DNA of 64,000 bases, taken from the NCBI GenBank assembly GCA_030431455.1, contig JAUIJE010000009.1, forward strand, positions 1 to 64,000. Direction: 5' to 3'. Within the stretch, counting starts at the first letter, position 1, and every line of letters begins with the position of its first letter. Under the pieces are notes generated by a model. That model saw nothing but the letters and a program-made list of their open reading frames with translations, ran no database searches and was not told the DNA's origin. Position numbers and translations under genes: made by a program. This document shows, one piece after another, positions 17,821-25,988 of the stretch. Source of the DNA: a bacterium. GTDB taxonomy: Bacteria > Myxococcota > UBA727 > JAUIJE01.

Positions 17821-19794
17821 TCACAGCGACTTGAGGAACGCGGCCAGGTCGGCCTTGTCCTGCGTGGTCAGGTGCGAGCCGTGGCCCATGAGGTCCTCGG
17901 CGACGTAGGTCTCGATCAAGTCCTCGAGGGTCTTGGCCCGGCCGTCGTGGAGGTACGGCCCGGTGTGGGCCAGACCGTGCAGCAGCGGGGTCGAGAAGCG
18001 GCTTTGGCTCTCCCGGCCGTCGTCGCTGTAGATCCCGGTGCCGACGTCGTGCGCGTTGCCGTCGGTGAAGTGCGCGCCGCTGTGGCAGGTCGCGCATTGG
18101 GTTTGCTCGTCGAAGAAGATCTCCCGGCCGCGGGTGATGCTCGCCTCGTCGGCGTTCATCGGGGCCGCGGGGGCGGGGATGGTGTCGATGAACGCGCTGA
18201 GGGCGTCGAGGTCAGGCGTGGACAGGCCGTTGCCGCCCATGCGCGACTGGATGGTGACGCTGTTCAGGTCGTTCATGTCGCGGAAGCTGTTGTCCCAGTG
18301 CAGGGGCATGGTGTCCATCAGGCCACCCCACAGGGCGGGGGTCTGGCGACGCCCCTCGACGAACTCCCAGCTGGTGCCGTCGGCCATGCCGCCGGGGTGG
18401 CAGCTCGCGCAGCTGATCGCCCCGCCCACGGTGAGGTCTTCGTTGACCGCGTGGAACAGGTGCCGGCCCCGGCGCACTTCTTCGGACAGCGGCTGACCCA
18501 TGCGCTCGACGAGATGGAAGCGGGCGATCTCTTCGATCTCGAGACCCGCCCGGCTGCCGAGGGGGTTCCACTCGCCAACGCTTTGGTGTTGGCCGAGCGA
18601 GCTGTCCGCGGTGGTTTGCTCGACGTGGGGCACGGCGAACGCGACCACGTCATAGGTGAACTCGTTGTAGACGAAGGCGGTGGCGCCGTCGGGCGAGAGC
18701 ACGATGGCGGAGGCGCCGACCCCGGCTTTGACTTCGCCCACCAGGGAGCGCTCGCCGTCGGCGAGGTTGGCTTTGCGGATGTACACGTTGCCCGAGCCAC
18801 GGTTGACGATCAGCTCCAGCTTGCCGCCGTCGGCCAGGGCCACCGCGACGGGGGAGTTGATGCCCACGCCGTCGGTGATGTTGGTCTCGAGCGGGTTGAT
18901 GGTGCCGGGGGCGCGGCCGGCTTCTTCGTTCTTGCCGAGCGGGTAGTTCGCGTCCCAGGCGCCGGGGCCATCGTTGAGGTGGGTGTCGGCTTCGACGTCC
19001 ACACGCGTCACCGCGGGGATGACCGCGGGGTGATTGGTCGGGCCTTGGGAGTAGTAGGCCACGGTCTGGCCCGAGAAGTTGCCCCCGTTGAACTGCTCGG
19101 GGTCGTTGTTGCACTGCTGGTGCGGCACGACCACTTCGCTGTCTTGCGGGTCGACGGTGAGCGCCTCGGCTTGGTTGGCCGCGAAGTGCTCGTTCTTGGC
19201 CATCTTGAGCTGGACGTCACCGGTGTCGAGACCTTGGCGGACGTCGACGGTGCTCAGCTTGCTGTCCAAAAAGTGGCTGACGTAGACCTTGCCCGACGCG
19301 GTGCGCGCGAGACCGCGCGGGTGGGGAGCGTCCATGAGCACGCGCTCGCTGACCACCCCGGTGTCGTCGACGGGAATCTTCGCGAGCTCTTGTTGCCCGC
19401 TCACCGCCACCAAAAGGTGACCGTCCGCTTCGATGATGCCGAACGGGTCGCTGCCGACCTCGACGGTGGTCTGCACCGCGCTGGCGTTGGCGTCGAGCAC
19501 CGACACGGTGCCGGCGTAGCGCGAGGTGACCGCGACGCGCCCGTCGTTCATCACGGTGAGGCGGTGCGGGTGCTCGTCGACCTCGACCTCGGAGATGACC
19601 GATCCGGTGTTGGCATCGACGGCGACCACACGGTTGTGGTCGGCCATCGCGATGTACAGCAGGTTGCCGTCAGCGCTGATGCCCATCGGGCCGGTCTGCG
19701 GGAAGGAGCCGGGGGCCACGCCATTGGTCGGCTCACAGGCGACCAGTGCGATGGCGGCCACCAGGCCGAGGACGGTGAAAACGCGTTTCAGCAT
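17821..19794 (-). CDS. lipoprotein with beta-propeller and di-haem cytochrome c peroxidase-like domain
   Basis: A 657-residue lipoprotein (leader to LVAC, residues 1-20). Residues about 30-400 contain repeats of a YVTN-type beta-propeller ('GNLLYIAMADHNRVVAVDANTGSVISEVEV', 'GRVAVTSRYAGTVSVLDANASA'). The C-terminal part carries two haem c sites: CASCH (about 462-466) and CATCH (about 566-570), with the order and 'HSGAHFTDG', 'STPLLHGLAHTGPYLHDGRAKTL' stretches of MauG/bacterial cytochrome c peroxidases. It is likely a periplasmic redox enzyme, with the propeller as docking or sensing part. AAGGGG lies 8 bases before the ATG. Its own terminator follows. Confidence 0.85.
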   Translation of the reverse strand: MLKRVFTVLGLVAAIALVACEPTNGVAPGSFPQTGPMGISADGNLLYIAMADHNRVVAVDANTGSVISEVEVDEHPHRLTVMNDGRVAVTSRYAGTVSVLDANASAVQTTVEVGSDPFGIIEADGHLLVAVSGQQELAKIPVDDTGVVSERVLMDAPHPRGLARTASGKVYVSHFLDSKLSTVDVRQGLDTGDVQLKMAKNEHFAANQAEALTVDPQDSEVVVPHQQCNNDPEQFNGGNFSGQTVAYYSQGPTNHPAVIPAVTRVDVEADTHLNDGPGAWDANYPLGKNEEAGRAPGTINPLETNITDGVGINSPVAVALADGGKLELIVNRGSGNVYIRKANLADGERSLVGEVKAGVGASAIVLSPDGATAFVYNEFTYDVVAFAVPHVEQTTADSSLGQHQSVGEWNPLGSRAGLEIEEIARFHLVERMGQPLSEEVRRGRHLFHAVNEDLTVGGAISCASCHPGGMADGTSWEFVEGRRQTPALWGGLMDTMPLHWDNSFRDMNDLNSVTIQSRMGGNGLSTPDLDALSAFIDTIPAPAAPMNADEASITRGREIFFDEQTQCATCHSGAHFTDGNAHDVGTGIYSDDGRESQSRFSTPLLHGLAHTGPYLHDGRAKTLEDLIETYVAEDLMGHGSHLTTQDKADLAAFLKSL

Positions 19795-20114
19795 TGAGTA
19801 AACCCCTTTGGAAACCCACCAAAAACGCTCGGACAGAGAAAACCCCGGCCCGAGGTGGACGCCCCCAGATTAGCACCGACTGTGCCATCTCGCCCGTCGA
19901 TCCCCAGGCGGGCATCCGATGGAGAAAATCGCGGTTTGACGTCGTTCATGGCCATTCCATGCACCAGGCCGGTCAGGTTTCTTGGCGAGGGGTGTGACAA
20001 GTGTGTCGCGAGGCACAGGTTGCACACGACGCGGATGGCGCAGTTGGTCCATGCCGCCGCCCCCGGCGGCGCATCTGGGCCGGGTCGGGGGGGCTGACGG
20101 GCGCGTCACCCTGC
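19795..20114. other. 320-bp intergenic region
   Basis: Lies between the DUF3501 stop and the start of the di-haem lipoprotein gene, both on the minus strand, so it must hold the end of one unit and the promoter of the next. I see a GC-only hairpin (GCCGCC-CCC-GGCGGC near 20052-20066) without a T-run, and no convincing -35/-10 pair. No open frame here has credible coding character. Confidence 0.4.
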
Positions 20115-20672
20115 TCAGCGGTCGTCGAGATCCGCCTGCAACGCGGCGCGTTGCGCTTCGGTCAACGCGGCCCGGTGCGCGTACGCGGCGAGGTCGGCGC
20201 CCAGCGCGACCGGGGCCTCGGGCCCGACGGGAAACGTCAGGTACTGCACGCTCGACAGGCGGTCTTCGCCCACCTGGCGCGGATCATACGTCGGCCGGAC
20301 CTTGTCCCCCGCCGGCGTCTCGGCGAACAGGTGCTGCAACAACGGGAGATAGGCCCGGAGCAGGGCGTTGCGCTCCTGTTCGTCATCGATCTCGATGAGC
20401 AAGGTGCACCCGAGCTCGCCGTCGTCCCCGAGCAGTTCGTTGTAGGTGTCGAGCTCGTGCTGAATGTCTTTTTCCCGCACAATCTGCTCGGTCCGCATCA
20501 TCTCCTGGACCTGGTACCGCACGGTGTCGCGGTTCTCGAACAGGAACGTCAGGTGCGGGCCCACGTGGATGCGGCGCACGCCCTTCACCGCCATCACCTG
20601 GGCGCGGGTCTGGTCCCGGGTCTCGCCGTAGGTTTGGTAGTCCACAATCTCACTGCGTTGCACCTTCTTCAT
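20115..20672 (-). CDS. DUF3501 family protein
   Basis: A 185-residue cytoplasmic protein beginning [21 protein letters not shown], the conserved DUF3501 opening, followed by 'RIHVGPHLTFLFENRDTVRYQVQEMMRTE' and 'ELLGDDGELGCTLLIEIDDEQER'. The biochemical role is unknown. The family is regularly found beside a rubrerythrin and a (Fe-S)-binding oxidoreductase, exactly as here. The ATG at 20672 shares bases with the stop of the Fe-S oxidoreductase gene (TGATG), so the two are translationally coupled and probably stoichiometric. Confidence 0.85.
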   Translation of the reverse strand: MKKVQRSEIVDYQTYGETRDQTRAQVMAVKGVRRIHVGPHLTFLFENRDTVRYQVQEMMRTEQIVREKDIQHELDTYNELLGDDGELGCTLLIEIDDEQERNALLRAYLPLLQHLFAETPAGDKVRPTYDPRQVGEDRLSSVQYLTFPVGPEAPVALGADLAAYAHRAALTEAQRAALQADLDDR

Positions 20673-22024
20673 CACTCGTCTCCGTCCTCTTCGATGGCGT
20701 GCGGGAAGCCGTCCTCGCGGTAAGCCCGGGCGAGGATGCTCATGGGGTGCATCGGGCGCCGCCCCGCATGTTGGCCGAACTGGGTCGCGGCCAACGGGCA
20801 ATCGGTGGCCCAGACCTCGGCCTCGGCTTCTTTCATCTCGTCGAAGGACTTCTTGCCGATGCGTTGGCTCGCCTCAAACCCGTCGACCTTCATCGCGTAG
20901 GTCCCGTCGTGCCCACAACACTCCATCACCGTCACCGGCTTGACCCCGGGGATCTTGCGGATCAGGTCGCGCCCCTTGAACCCCACCGCCTGGGCCCGGA
21001 GGTGGCACGGCGCGTGGTAGGCGACCTTGTCGCCGGGCCGGCTCTTGAAGTCGGTGTTGAAGCGGTCTTCCTTGCGCAACGACCACAAAAACTCGCTGGG
21101 GTCCATGACCGCGTCGGCCACCTTTTGGGCCCGGGGCCGGTCTTCCTCGTCGAGGAGCTCGGGATATTCGCGGCGCAGCATCATCGCGCAGGTGGGGTTG
21201 ATGGCGAGCACCTTTTGGCCCGCGTCGACGTAGGGCTCGAGCACGTCGAGGTTCTTTTTGGCCTGACGCTTCAGGCTCTCAATGTCGCCGTGTTCCCACG
21301 CGGGCATGCCGCAGCAGACCAGCCCTTCGGTGCAGTTGCATGTGACCTGGTTGCGCTCGAGCACCTCGAGGGTGTCTTTGCCGATCTCGGGCTCGTTGTG
21401 CTCGACGTAACAGGTCTGAAACAGCACCGCCTCTCCCCCGTCGGGGGCCGAGACCTTGCCCTGGCCTTGGGCCCAGGCGGTGAAGCTCTTGCTCGCGAAC
21501 ACCGGAAGCTCTTTGTCGCGGTGCACGCCGACGACCTTCTCGAAAAAGAACCGGTGCAGCCCCACACGATTCATGACGTTGACCAAGCCGAGGGAGGCGC
21601 GCGCGGACTTGCCGGCGAAGTCGGGGTCTCCGAGCACGCGGTCCTGCAGGGTGAACCCTTCGCGTTTCTTTTTCTGGGCCACATACCGGTGGACGAGCTT
21701 GGGGAAGTCGAGTTGGAACTCGTGGTTGTCCCGCGGCGTGTAGGGACATTGGACCTCACACAGCTTGCACTGGAAGCAATGGTCCATCACCGCCCGGGTC
21801 TCGTCGGGCTTGATTTGGCGGACGTCGCCCTCGTATTTGTCGTCGACCAGCGAGAACAGCGTGGGGAAGCTGTCGCAGTACTTGAAGCACATGCGGCAGC
21901 CGTGGCAGACCTCGAACACCCGCTCGATTTCTTTTTGCAGGGCCTCGGCGTCCCAGTACTTGGGCTCGCTGGGGTCGTAGCAGAGCCCGTCGGTGGGCTG
22001 GTAGGAGATGTTGCCTTCGCTCAT
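20672..22024 (-). CDS. (Fe-S)-binding oxidoreductase (heterodisulfide-reductase/GlpC-like)
   Basis: A 450-residue protein with two N-terminal [4Fe-4S] ferredoxin-type sites, '[15 protein letters not shown]' and '[15 protein letters not shown]', followed by two cysteine-rich CCG-type domains ('[18 protein letters not shown]' and '[10 protein letters not shown]...MECCGHDG'). This is the layout of GlpC/HdrD-like electron-transfer subunits. The substrate is unknown; with rubrerythrin and DUF3501 it may serve a peroxide- or oxygen-protective electron path. I choose the ATG at 22024 (GGAGG 4 bases before); a GTG at 22027 is too close to that site. The rubrerythrin gene lies 80 bp upstream on the same strand, separated by a terminator hairpin. 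Confidence 0.9.
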   Translation of the reverse strand: MSEGNISYQPTDGLCYDPSEPKYWDAEALQKEIERVFEVCHGCRMCFKYCDSFPTLFSLVDDKYEGDVRQIKPDETRAVMDHCFQCKLCEVQCPYTPRDNHEFQLDFPKLVHRYVAQKKKREGFTLQDRVLGDPDFAGKSARASLGLVNVMNRVGLHRFFFEKVVGVHRDKELPVFASKSFTAWAQGQGKVSAPDGGEAVLFQTCYVEHNEPEIGKDTLEVLERNQVTCNCTEGLVCCGMPAWEHGDIESLKRQAKKNLDVLEPYVDAGQKVLAINPTCAMMLRREYPELLDEEDRPRAQKVADAVMDPSEFLWSLRKEDRFNTDFKSRPGDKVAYHAPCHLRAQAVGFKGRDLIRKIPGVKPVTVMECCGHDGTYAMKVDGFEASQRIGKKSFDEMKEAEAEVWATDCPLAATQFGQHAGRRPMHPMSILARAYREDGFPHAIEEDGDE

Positions 22025-22051
22025 CACGCCTCCGCCGCACCCGGGCGGCAG

Positions 22052-22081
22052 AAAAAAGCAGCGACCAGGTCGCTGCTTTTC
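22052..22081 (-). terminator. terminator between rubrerythrin and Fe-S oxidoreductase genes
   Basis: Perfect stem AAAAGCAGCGACC / GGTCGCTGCTTTT with almost no loop, A-rich on one side and T-rich on the other. It lies 23 bp past the rubrerythrin stop and just before the oxidoreductase ribosome-binding site. It may act as an attenuator, lowering rather than ending expression of the downstream genes relative to rubrerythrin. Confidence 0.8.
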
Positions 22082-22103
22082 GGATTCCTGTGACCCGTGG
22101 GGG

Positions 22104-22520
22104 TTACATGTCGTCGAGGAGCTGCTGGAAGCGGCCCGCGTGCGACTTCTCGGCTTTGGCCAAGGTCTCGAACCAGTCGGCGATTTCGGAGAAGCCCTCG
22201 TCGCGCGCGGTCTTGGCCATGCCCGGGTACATGTCGGTGTACTCGTGGGTCTCGCCGGCCACCGCGGCCTTGAGGTTCTCGCCGGTGTCGCCGATGGGCA
22301 GCCCGGTGGCGGGGTCGCCGACCTTCTTGATGTAGTCGAGGTGGCCGTGCGCGTGCCCGGTCTCGCCCTCGGCGGTCTCCCGGAAGTTGCTGGCGATTTG
22401 GGGGTAGCCCTCGACGTCCGCGACCTTCGCGAAGTAGAGGTAGCGGCGGTTGGCTTGGGACTCGCCCGCGAAGGCGGCCTTCAGGTTGTCGAGCGTTTTG
22501 GAGCCTTTGAGTTCGGCCAT
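22104..22520 (-). CDS. rubrerythrin (erythrin-type, no rubredoxin domain)
   Basis: A 138-residue di-iron ferritin-like protein. Iron-ligand helices are recognisable: '[14 protein letters not shown]', '[19 protein letters not shown]', '[16 protein letters not shown]' and '[15 protein letters not shown]', giving the E...ExxH pairs of rubrerythrins. The C-terminal rubredoxin domain with its four cysteines is absent, so electrons must come from another protein, plausibly the adjacent Fe-S oxidoreductase. Expected role is peroxide reduction or oxygen defence in the cytoplasm. Confidence 0.92.
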   Translation of the reverse strand: MAELKGSKTLDNLKAAFAGESQANRRYLYFAKVADVEGYPQIASNFRETAEGETGHAHGHLDYIKKVGDPATGLPIGDTGENLKAAVAGETHEYTDMYPGMAKTARDEGFSEIADWFETLAKAEKSHAGRFQQLLDDM

Positions 22521-22639
22521 GGTGTCCTCCTAGACGTCAGATGCCAAAAAGGGATCGTTGGCCACATACCGTCTGTTGGCCGAGGTGAAAACCTGATCTG
22601 GAGGGCCGGCATATGGCCGGCCGGGCTCGCACCCCCCAA

Positions 22640-22668
22640 GAAAAAGCGCACGCCCCCAGGGCGTGCGC
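22640..22668 (-). terminator. terminator of the lysine-tailed HTH gene
   Basis: Ten-base perfect stem GCGCACGCCC / GGGCGTGCGC with a three-base loop. On the minus strand it is followed by TTTTTC. It lies about 30 bp past the stop at 22697. Confidence 0.85.
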
Positions 22669-22696
22669 GCAGACCTCGTCGAGAGGGCCGCCGGCG

Positions 22697-23179
22697 TCAG
22701 CGCCGCCGGGCCTTCTTTTTGGTCTTCTTCTTGGCGGTCTTTTTCTTGGCCAACTTCTTGGCCGTCTTCTTCTTGGTGGTCTTTTTCTTGGCCGTCTTCT
22801 TCTTGGCGGTCTTTTTCTTGGTCGCCTTCTTGGCCGCCTTCTTCTTGGTGGTCTTCTTGCCACCCTTCTTCTTGGTCTGGGTCTCCGAGAAGCTCGGGAT
22901 GCCGCGCAGCACCCGGGCCTGGCGCACCGTCTGGTGGCGCACGCCCAACTTCTCCGCCAGCTCGGTGTCGGTGTACTTGCCGAGCGGCTGCTTATCCCAG
23001 TTGATGCCACGGAGGGCGCTCTTGCGCAGCAAGCCACGCTCGCGACGCCGGCGCGCGGCCCGAACCGCCTCAGCGCTGCACTTCAGCTGCTTGGCCAATT
23101 CCGCGTCGCTCTTTTTGGTCTTGAGCACCTTGTCCCAGTTGATGCCCTTGGGCTTGCGCGACTTATCGATATCACTCAC
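22697..23179 (-). CDS. lysine-tailed nucleoid-like protein with two HTH modules
   Basis: A 160-residue protein made of two tandem modules and a histone H1-like tail. Module 1 (about residues 12-48) and module 2 (about 58-95) both start G-I-N-W-D-K and continue 'D-x-E-L-A-x-x-L-x-x-x-x-x-x-V-R-x-A-R', a helix-turn-helix-like pattern. Residues 101-160 are almost only Lys, Thr, Ala and Arg in KKKTAKKK-type repeats ending RRR, as in H1-like nucleoid proteins. The GTG at 23179 is chosen because GAGG lies 7 bases upstream; the frame is open further but with no such signal. It probably coats or bridges DNA with some sequence or structure preference from the HTH pair. A palindrome lies about 40 bp upstream. 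Not matched to any named family. Confidence 0.8.
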   Translation of the reverse strand: MSDIDKSRKPKGINWDKVLKTKKSDAELAKQLKCSAEAVRAARRRRERGLLRKSALRGINWDKQPLGKYTDTELAEKLGVRHQTVRQARVLRGIPSFSETQTKKKGGKKTTKKKAAKKATKKKTAKKKTAKKKTTKKKTAKKLAKKKTAKKKTKKKARRR

Positions 23180-23218
23180 GAACACACCTCTTTCCGGCAC
23201 CCGGCCGATCGGGTTCAT

Positions 23219-23233
23219 CGCAATGATATTGCG
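23219..23233. promoter_or_regulatory. candidate operator CGCAAT-GAT-ATTGCG
   Basis: An inverted repeat with 6-bp arms and a 3-bp centre, 40 bp upstream of the lysine-tailed HTH gene start. On the minus strand a TATCAT hexamer overlaps it and TTGCAT lies 19 bp further upstream, a rough -10/-35 pair with long spacing. A regulator bound here would block that promoter; autoregulation by the HTH protein is one possibility. The CAATG-N4-TG pattern also fits this site. Confidence 0.4.
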
Positions 23234-23356
23234 ATTTTTCCAGCCCAATGCAAGTGCTAAGGCACATTGATCCAGGATCATTCCCAGGCGGCTCCTCGGG
23301 CCTGTCTGCGGCCGGAATACCTGGAAAAATCGCCCTCAACGCCACTGCATTGGGTC

Positions 23357-25528
23357 CTACTGCGCCGGGGTGGTGTGGCGGGACAGCCACCCGAGCACTT
23401 CGCGATGCCATTGCACGGAGTTTTGGGGCTGGAGCACCCAGTGATTTTCATCCGGGTAGTACAAAAGCCGGCTCTCGATGCCCCGGCGTTGGAGGGCGTT
23501 GAAGGTCATCAGGCCCTGCTCCAGGGGCACCCGGTGATCGTTGAGCCCGTGGATCACCAACATTGGGGTCTTCCATTTCTTGACCAAATTCGCGGGGTTA
23601 TGCTTTTCGTGGGCCTTGGGGGCGTCAAAGTAGGGACCGCCGTGTTCCCACTCCGGGAACCACAGCTCTTCGGTGGCGTAATACATCGCGCGTTGGTCAA
23701 AGATGCCGTCGTGGTTGACCAGACACTTGAACTGGTCGGGCCACGCCCCCGCCACCCAATTCACCATGTAGCCGCCGTACGAAGCGCCCAATGCGCACGC
23801 ATTGCCGCCGTCCACCCAGGGGTACTTTTTTGTCACCGCCGAAAGTCCCTTTTTGAGGTCTTCGAGGGGGGCGCCGCCCCAGTCCCCGGTGATGGCGTCG
23901 GTGAACTTCTGCCCGTACCCCACCGACCCGTGGAAATCGATCATCACCGTGGCGTAGCCGGCCCCGGCGAACACCTGGGGGTTCCAGCGGGTGTGGAACC
24001 GGTTGGCGAACGAGCCCTGCGGGCCCCCGTGGATCAAAAACGCCAGGGGGCGCTTGGCCGCGCCATCGTGACCAGGGGGCGAGAACACCCAGCCGTACAC
24101 CGTGTCGCCTTTGGCCCCCTTGAAGCTGAACTGTTCGTACGCGCCAAACTGGAGCGCGCCCAGCCGCTGGTCGTTGACATGGGTGGCGGCCGCGGCCCCG
24201 GTGCCGTCGAGCGCGGCCGACCAGACCTCGTCGGGGTGGGCGAGGTCGTTGCGCAGGAACCACAAACGGTCCGCGGTGGGGGCCAATGCCGTGTGATGGC
24301 CGCCGGACAGGACTTTTTGGACCTGACCGGAGGCGACATCGACCGCGAACACCGGCTTTTCGCCCGTGTCGTAGGCATTGACGAACAGGGTCTTCCCGTC
24401 TGCGGAAAACACCATCTCGGACACCGAGCGGTCCCACTTGGCGGTCAGCGGCCGCACGGTCTTGTCCGCCCAGTTCATCAGGTGGATGACCATGCGGTCG
24501 GCCTCAAACCCAGGGCGCGCCATGGCCACGTAGGCCAACGTGTTGCCGTCGGGGGAGAACACCGGGGCGTCGTCCCACGCGGGGTTGGCGGTGAGCTTTT
24601 CCGGCGGGGCCGGGCTTTGCAGCGACGCGTGGTACAGGTCGTAGTTGGTCGACCAGGGCTCCTTTTTGTCCGCGGCGCCGTCTTTGGCCACAAACACAAT
24701 GCCGTTGCCGTCCGGTGTGAACACGAACGCCTCCGGGCCGTGCCACGGCTTGGGGGGCACGTCCGCGTCCAGGCCCACCGTGACCCGCACCGGCGCGGCT
24801 TCGCCGGTGAGGTTCACCCGGAACAGCTGTTGCCGGCGACCGTCCTTCCAGGTGTCCCAGTGCCGCACAAACACGCGGTCGTACACCATCCCGGTGGCGC
24901 CCTGGGCGCGCTCCTCGAGGCGTTTCTGGGTGCAGGCGAGGTCGGCGCAATCGACGAACACATCGACGATCACCACCGCGCTCTTGCCGTCGGGGGCCAG
25001 GCGGTAGCCCTGGATGCCGACCGGCAGGTCCGTGACCTGCACCGGCTCACCCCCGGCGAGGGGAACCGACCAAATCTGACTGGATCCGCTGCGGCCGGAT
25101 TGGAAAAAGACCGTCGCCCCATCGGGGCTGAACGCGGGCGTTCCCGCCCCCTTGGGGTGAAAGGTGAGCTGTCGAACATCCCCGCGGTCGACGTCCAGCA
25201 CCCACAGCGTGCTCGCGTAGCCCGAGCGGTCTTCTTTGAGGGTCCGCCGCCCGTACACCACGGACTTTCCATCCGGGCTCGGCACCGGAGCGCCGACCCG
25301 GTCGAGGGCGATCAGGTCGTCCGCGCCGAAGGGGTGGGGGGCGCCGAGGTCCGGCTCGGCGGGTACGAAGCGGGGCGGCGCCTCGGCCGCGGCGGGGGCC
25401 GCCCCCGCCGGCGCGTCAGCGGCGGGGGTGTCCGTCGCTGGCGCGGGGTCGTCCTTGGGGGCCGCGGTCTGACACGCGGCGCCGGTGAGGAGGGCAAAGA
25501 ACAGGGCAAAGCGGTGGAGGTTGCGCAT
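23357..25528 (-). CDS. S9 family prolyl oligopeptidase-like lipoprotein peptidase
   Basis: A 723-residue exported serine peptidase. The leader ends in GAAC (residues 16-19), a lipobox, then a Pro/Ala/Asp linker. Residues about 80-420 form a WD40-like/PD40 propeller ('PAFSPDGATVFFQSGRSG', 'PVFSPDGNTLAYVAM'). The C-terminal alpha/beta hydrolase domain has the triad Ser582 in GASYGGY, Asp664 in 'HGLNDHRVPLEQG' and His696 in 'DENHWVL'. Such dipeptidyl- or oligopeptidases degrade peptides in the periplasm or at the surface. The ATG at 25528 is set by the signal peptide. No ribosome-binding site is obvious. Confidence 0.92.
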   Translation of the reverse strand: MRNLHRFALFFALLTGAACQTAAPKDDPAPATDTPAADAPAGAAPAAAEAPPRFVPAEPDLGAPHPFGADDLIALDRVGAPVPSPDGKSVVYGRRTLKEDRSGYASTLWVLDVDRGDVRQLTFHPKGAGTPAFSPDGATVFFQSGRSGSSQIWSVPLAGGEPVQVTDLPVGIQGYRLAPDGKSAVVIVDVFVDCADLACTQKRLEERAQGATGMVYDRVFVRHWDTWKDGRRQQLFRVNLTGEAAPVRVTVGLDADVPPKPWHGPEAFVFTPDGNGIVFVAKDGAADKKEPWSTNYDLYHASLQSPAPPEKLTANPAWDDAPVFSPDGNTLAYVAMARPGFEADRMVIHLMNWADKTVRPLTAKWDRSVSEMVFSADGKTLFVNAYDTGEKPVFAVDVASGQVQKVLSGGHHTALAPTADRLWFLRNDLAHPDEVWSAALDGTGAAAATHVNDQRLGALQFGAYEQFSFKGAKGDTVYGWVFSPPGHDGAAKRPLAFLIHGGPQGSFANRFHTRWNPQVFAGAGYATVMIDFHGSVGYGQKFTDAITGDWGGAPLEDLKKGLSAVTKKYPWVDGGNACALGASYGGYMVNWVAGAWPDQFKCLVNHDGIFDQRAMYYATEELWFPEWEHGGPYFDAPKAHEKHNPANLVKKWKTPMLVIHGLNDHRVPLEQGLMTFNALQRRGIESRLLYYPDENHWVLQPQNSVQWHREVLGWLSRHTTPAQ

Positions 25529-25566
25529 GCGCGCGACACTACCAACCGCCTTGCCCTTGTCGAGGG

Positions 25567-25977
25567 TCAGTCGTCGTCGGTGCGCCGGCGCTTGGGCGGC
25601 GGGGGCGCGTCCTTCGGGACCAGGGGACGGCCGCTGACCACGATGCACCGCTCGTACAGCATCACGCCGAATCCATTGACCTTGTGTTGGACCTCGACGG
25701 TGACGTTGGCGAGACCCACCGCGTGTTCGTCGTAGCCCAAGGCCGCTTCCATGGCCGCGTCGGTGGTGCCGACCCCCGTCTGGATGTTGATGAAAGGGAT
25801 GTACTCGTCGCACGAGCTTCCCCACACGCGTTCTTCCCGGAGCTTGAGCGACTCACGGGGGGTGTCCCCGAGGTAAGTCGAGCCCGACATCGACACCGGG
25901 ACCCGCTGGGTCGCGGCGCAGCCGACGAACGATGTGGCCACGAACGCGAGCAGCGCGCCGCTTTTGAACCGTGTCAT
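25567..25977 (-). CDS. hypothetical lipoprotein
   Basis: A 136-residue lipoprotein: leader MTRFKSGALLAFVATSFVGC (lipobox FVGC). It is followed by a compact domain containing 'YIPFINIQTGVGTTDAAMEAALGYDEHAVGLANVTVEV', a pattern seen in small periplasmic lipoproteins (TRL-like) of Gram-negative bacteria, and a basic/acidic end 'PPPPKRRRTDDD'. GGAGG lies 6 bases before the ATG. It follows the 1288-residue lipoprotein gene by 11 bp on the same strand, so the two are likely co-transcribed. Confidence 0.7.
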   Translation of the reverse strand: MTRFKSGALLAFVATSFVGCAATQRVPVSMSGSTYLGDTPRESLKLREERVWGSSCDEYIPFINIQTGVGTTDAAMEAALGYDEHAVGLANVTVEVQHKVNGFGVMLYERCIVVSGRPLVPKDAPPPPKRRRTDDD

Positions 25978-25988
25978 CTGCGCCCTCC

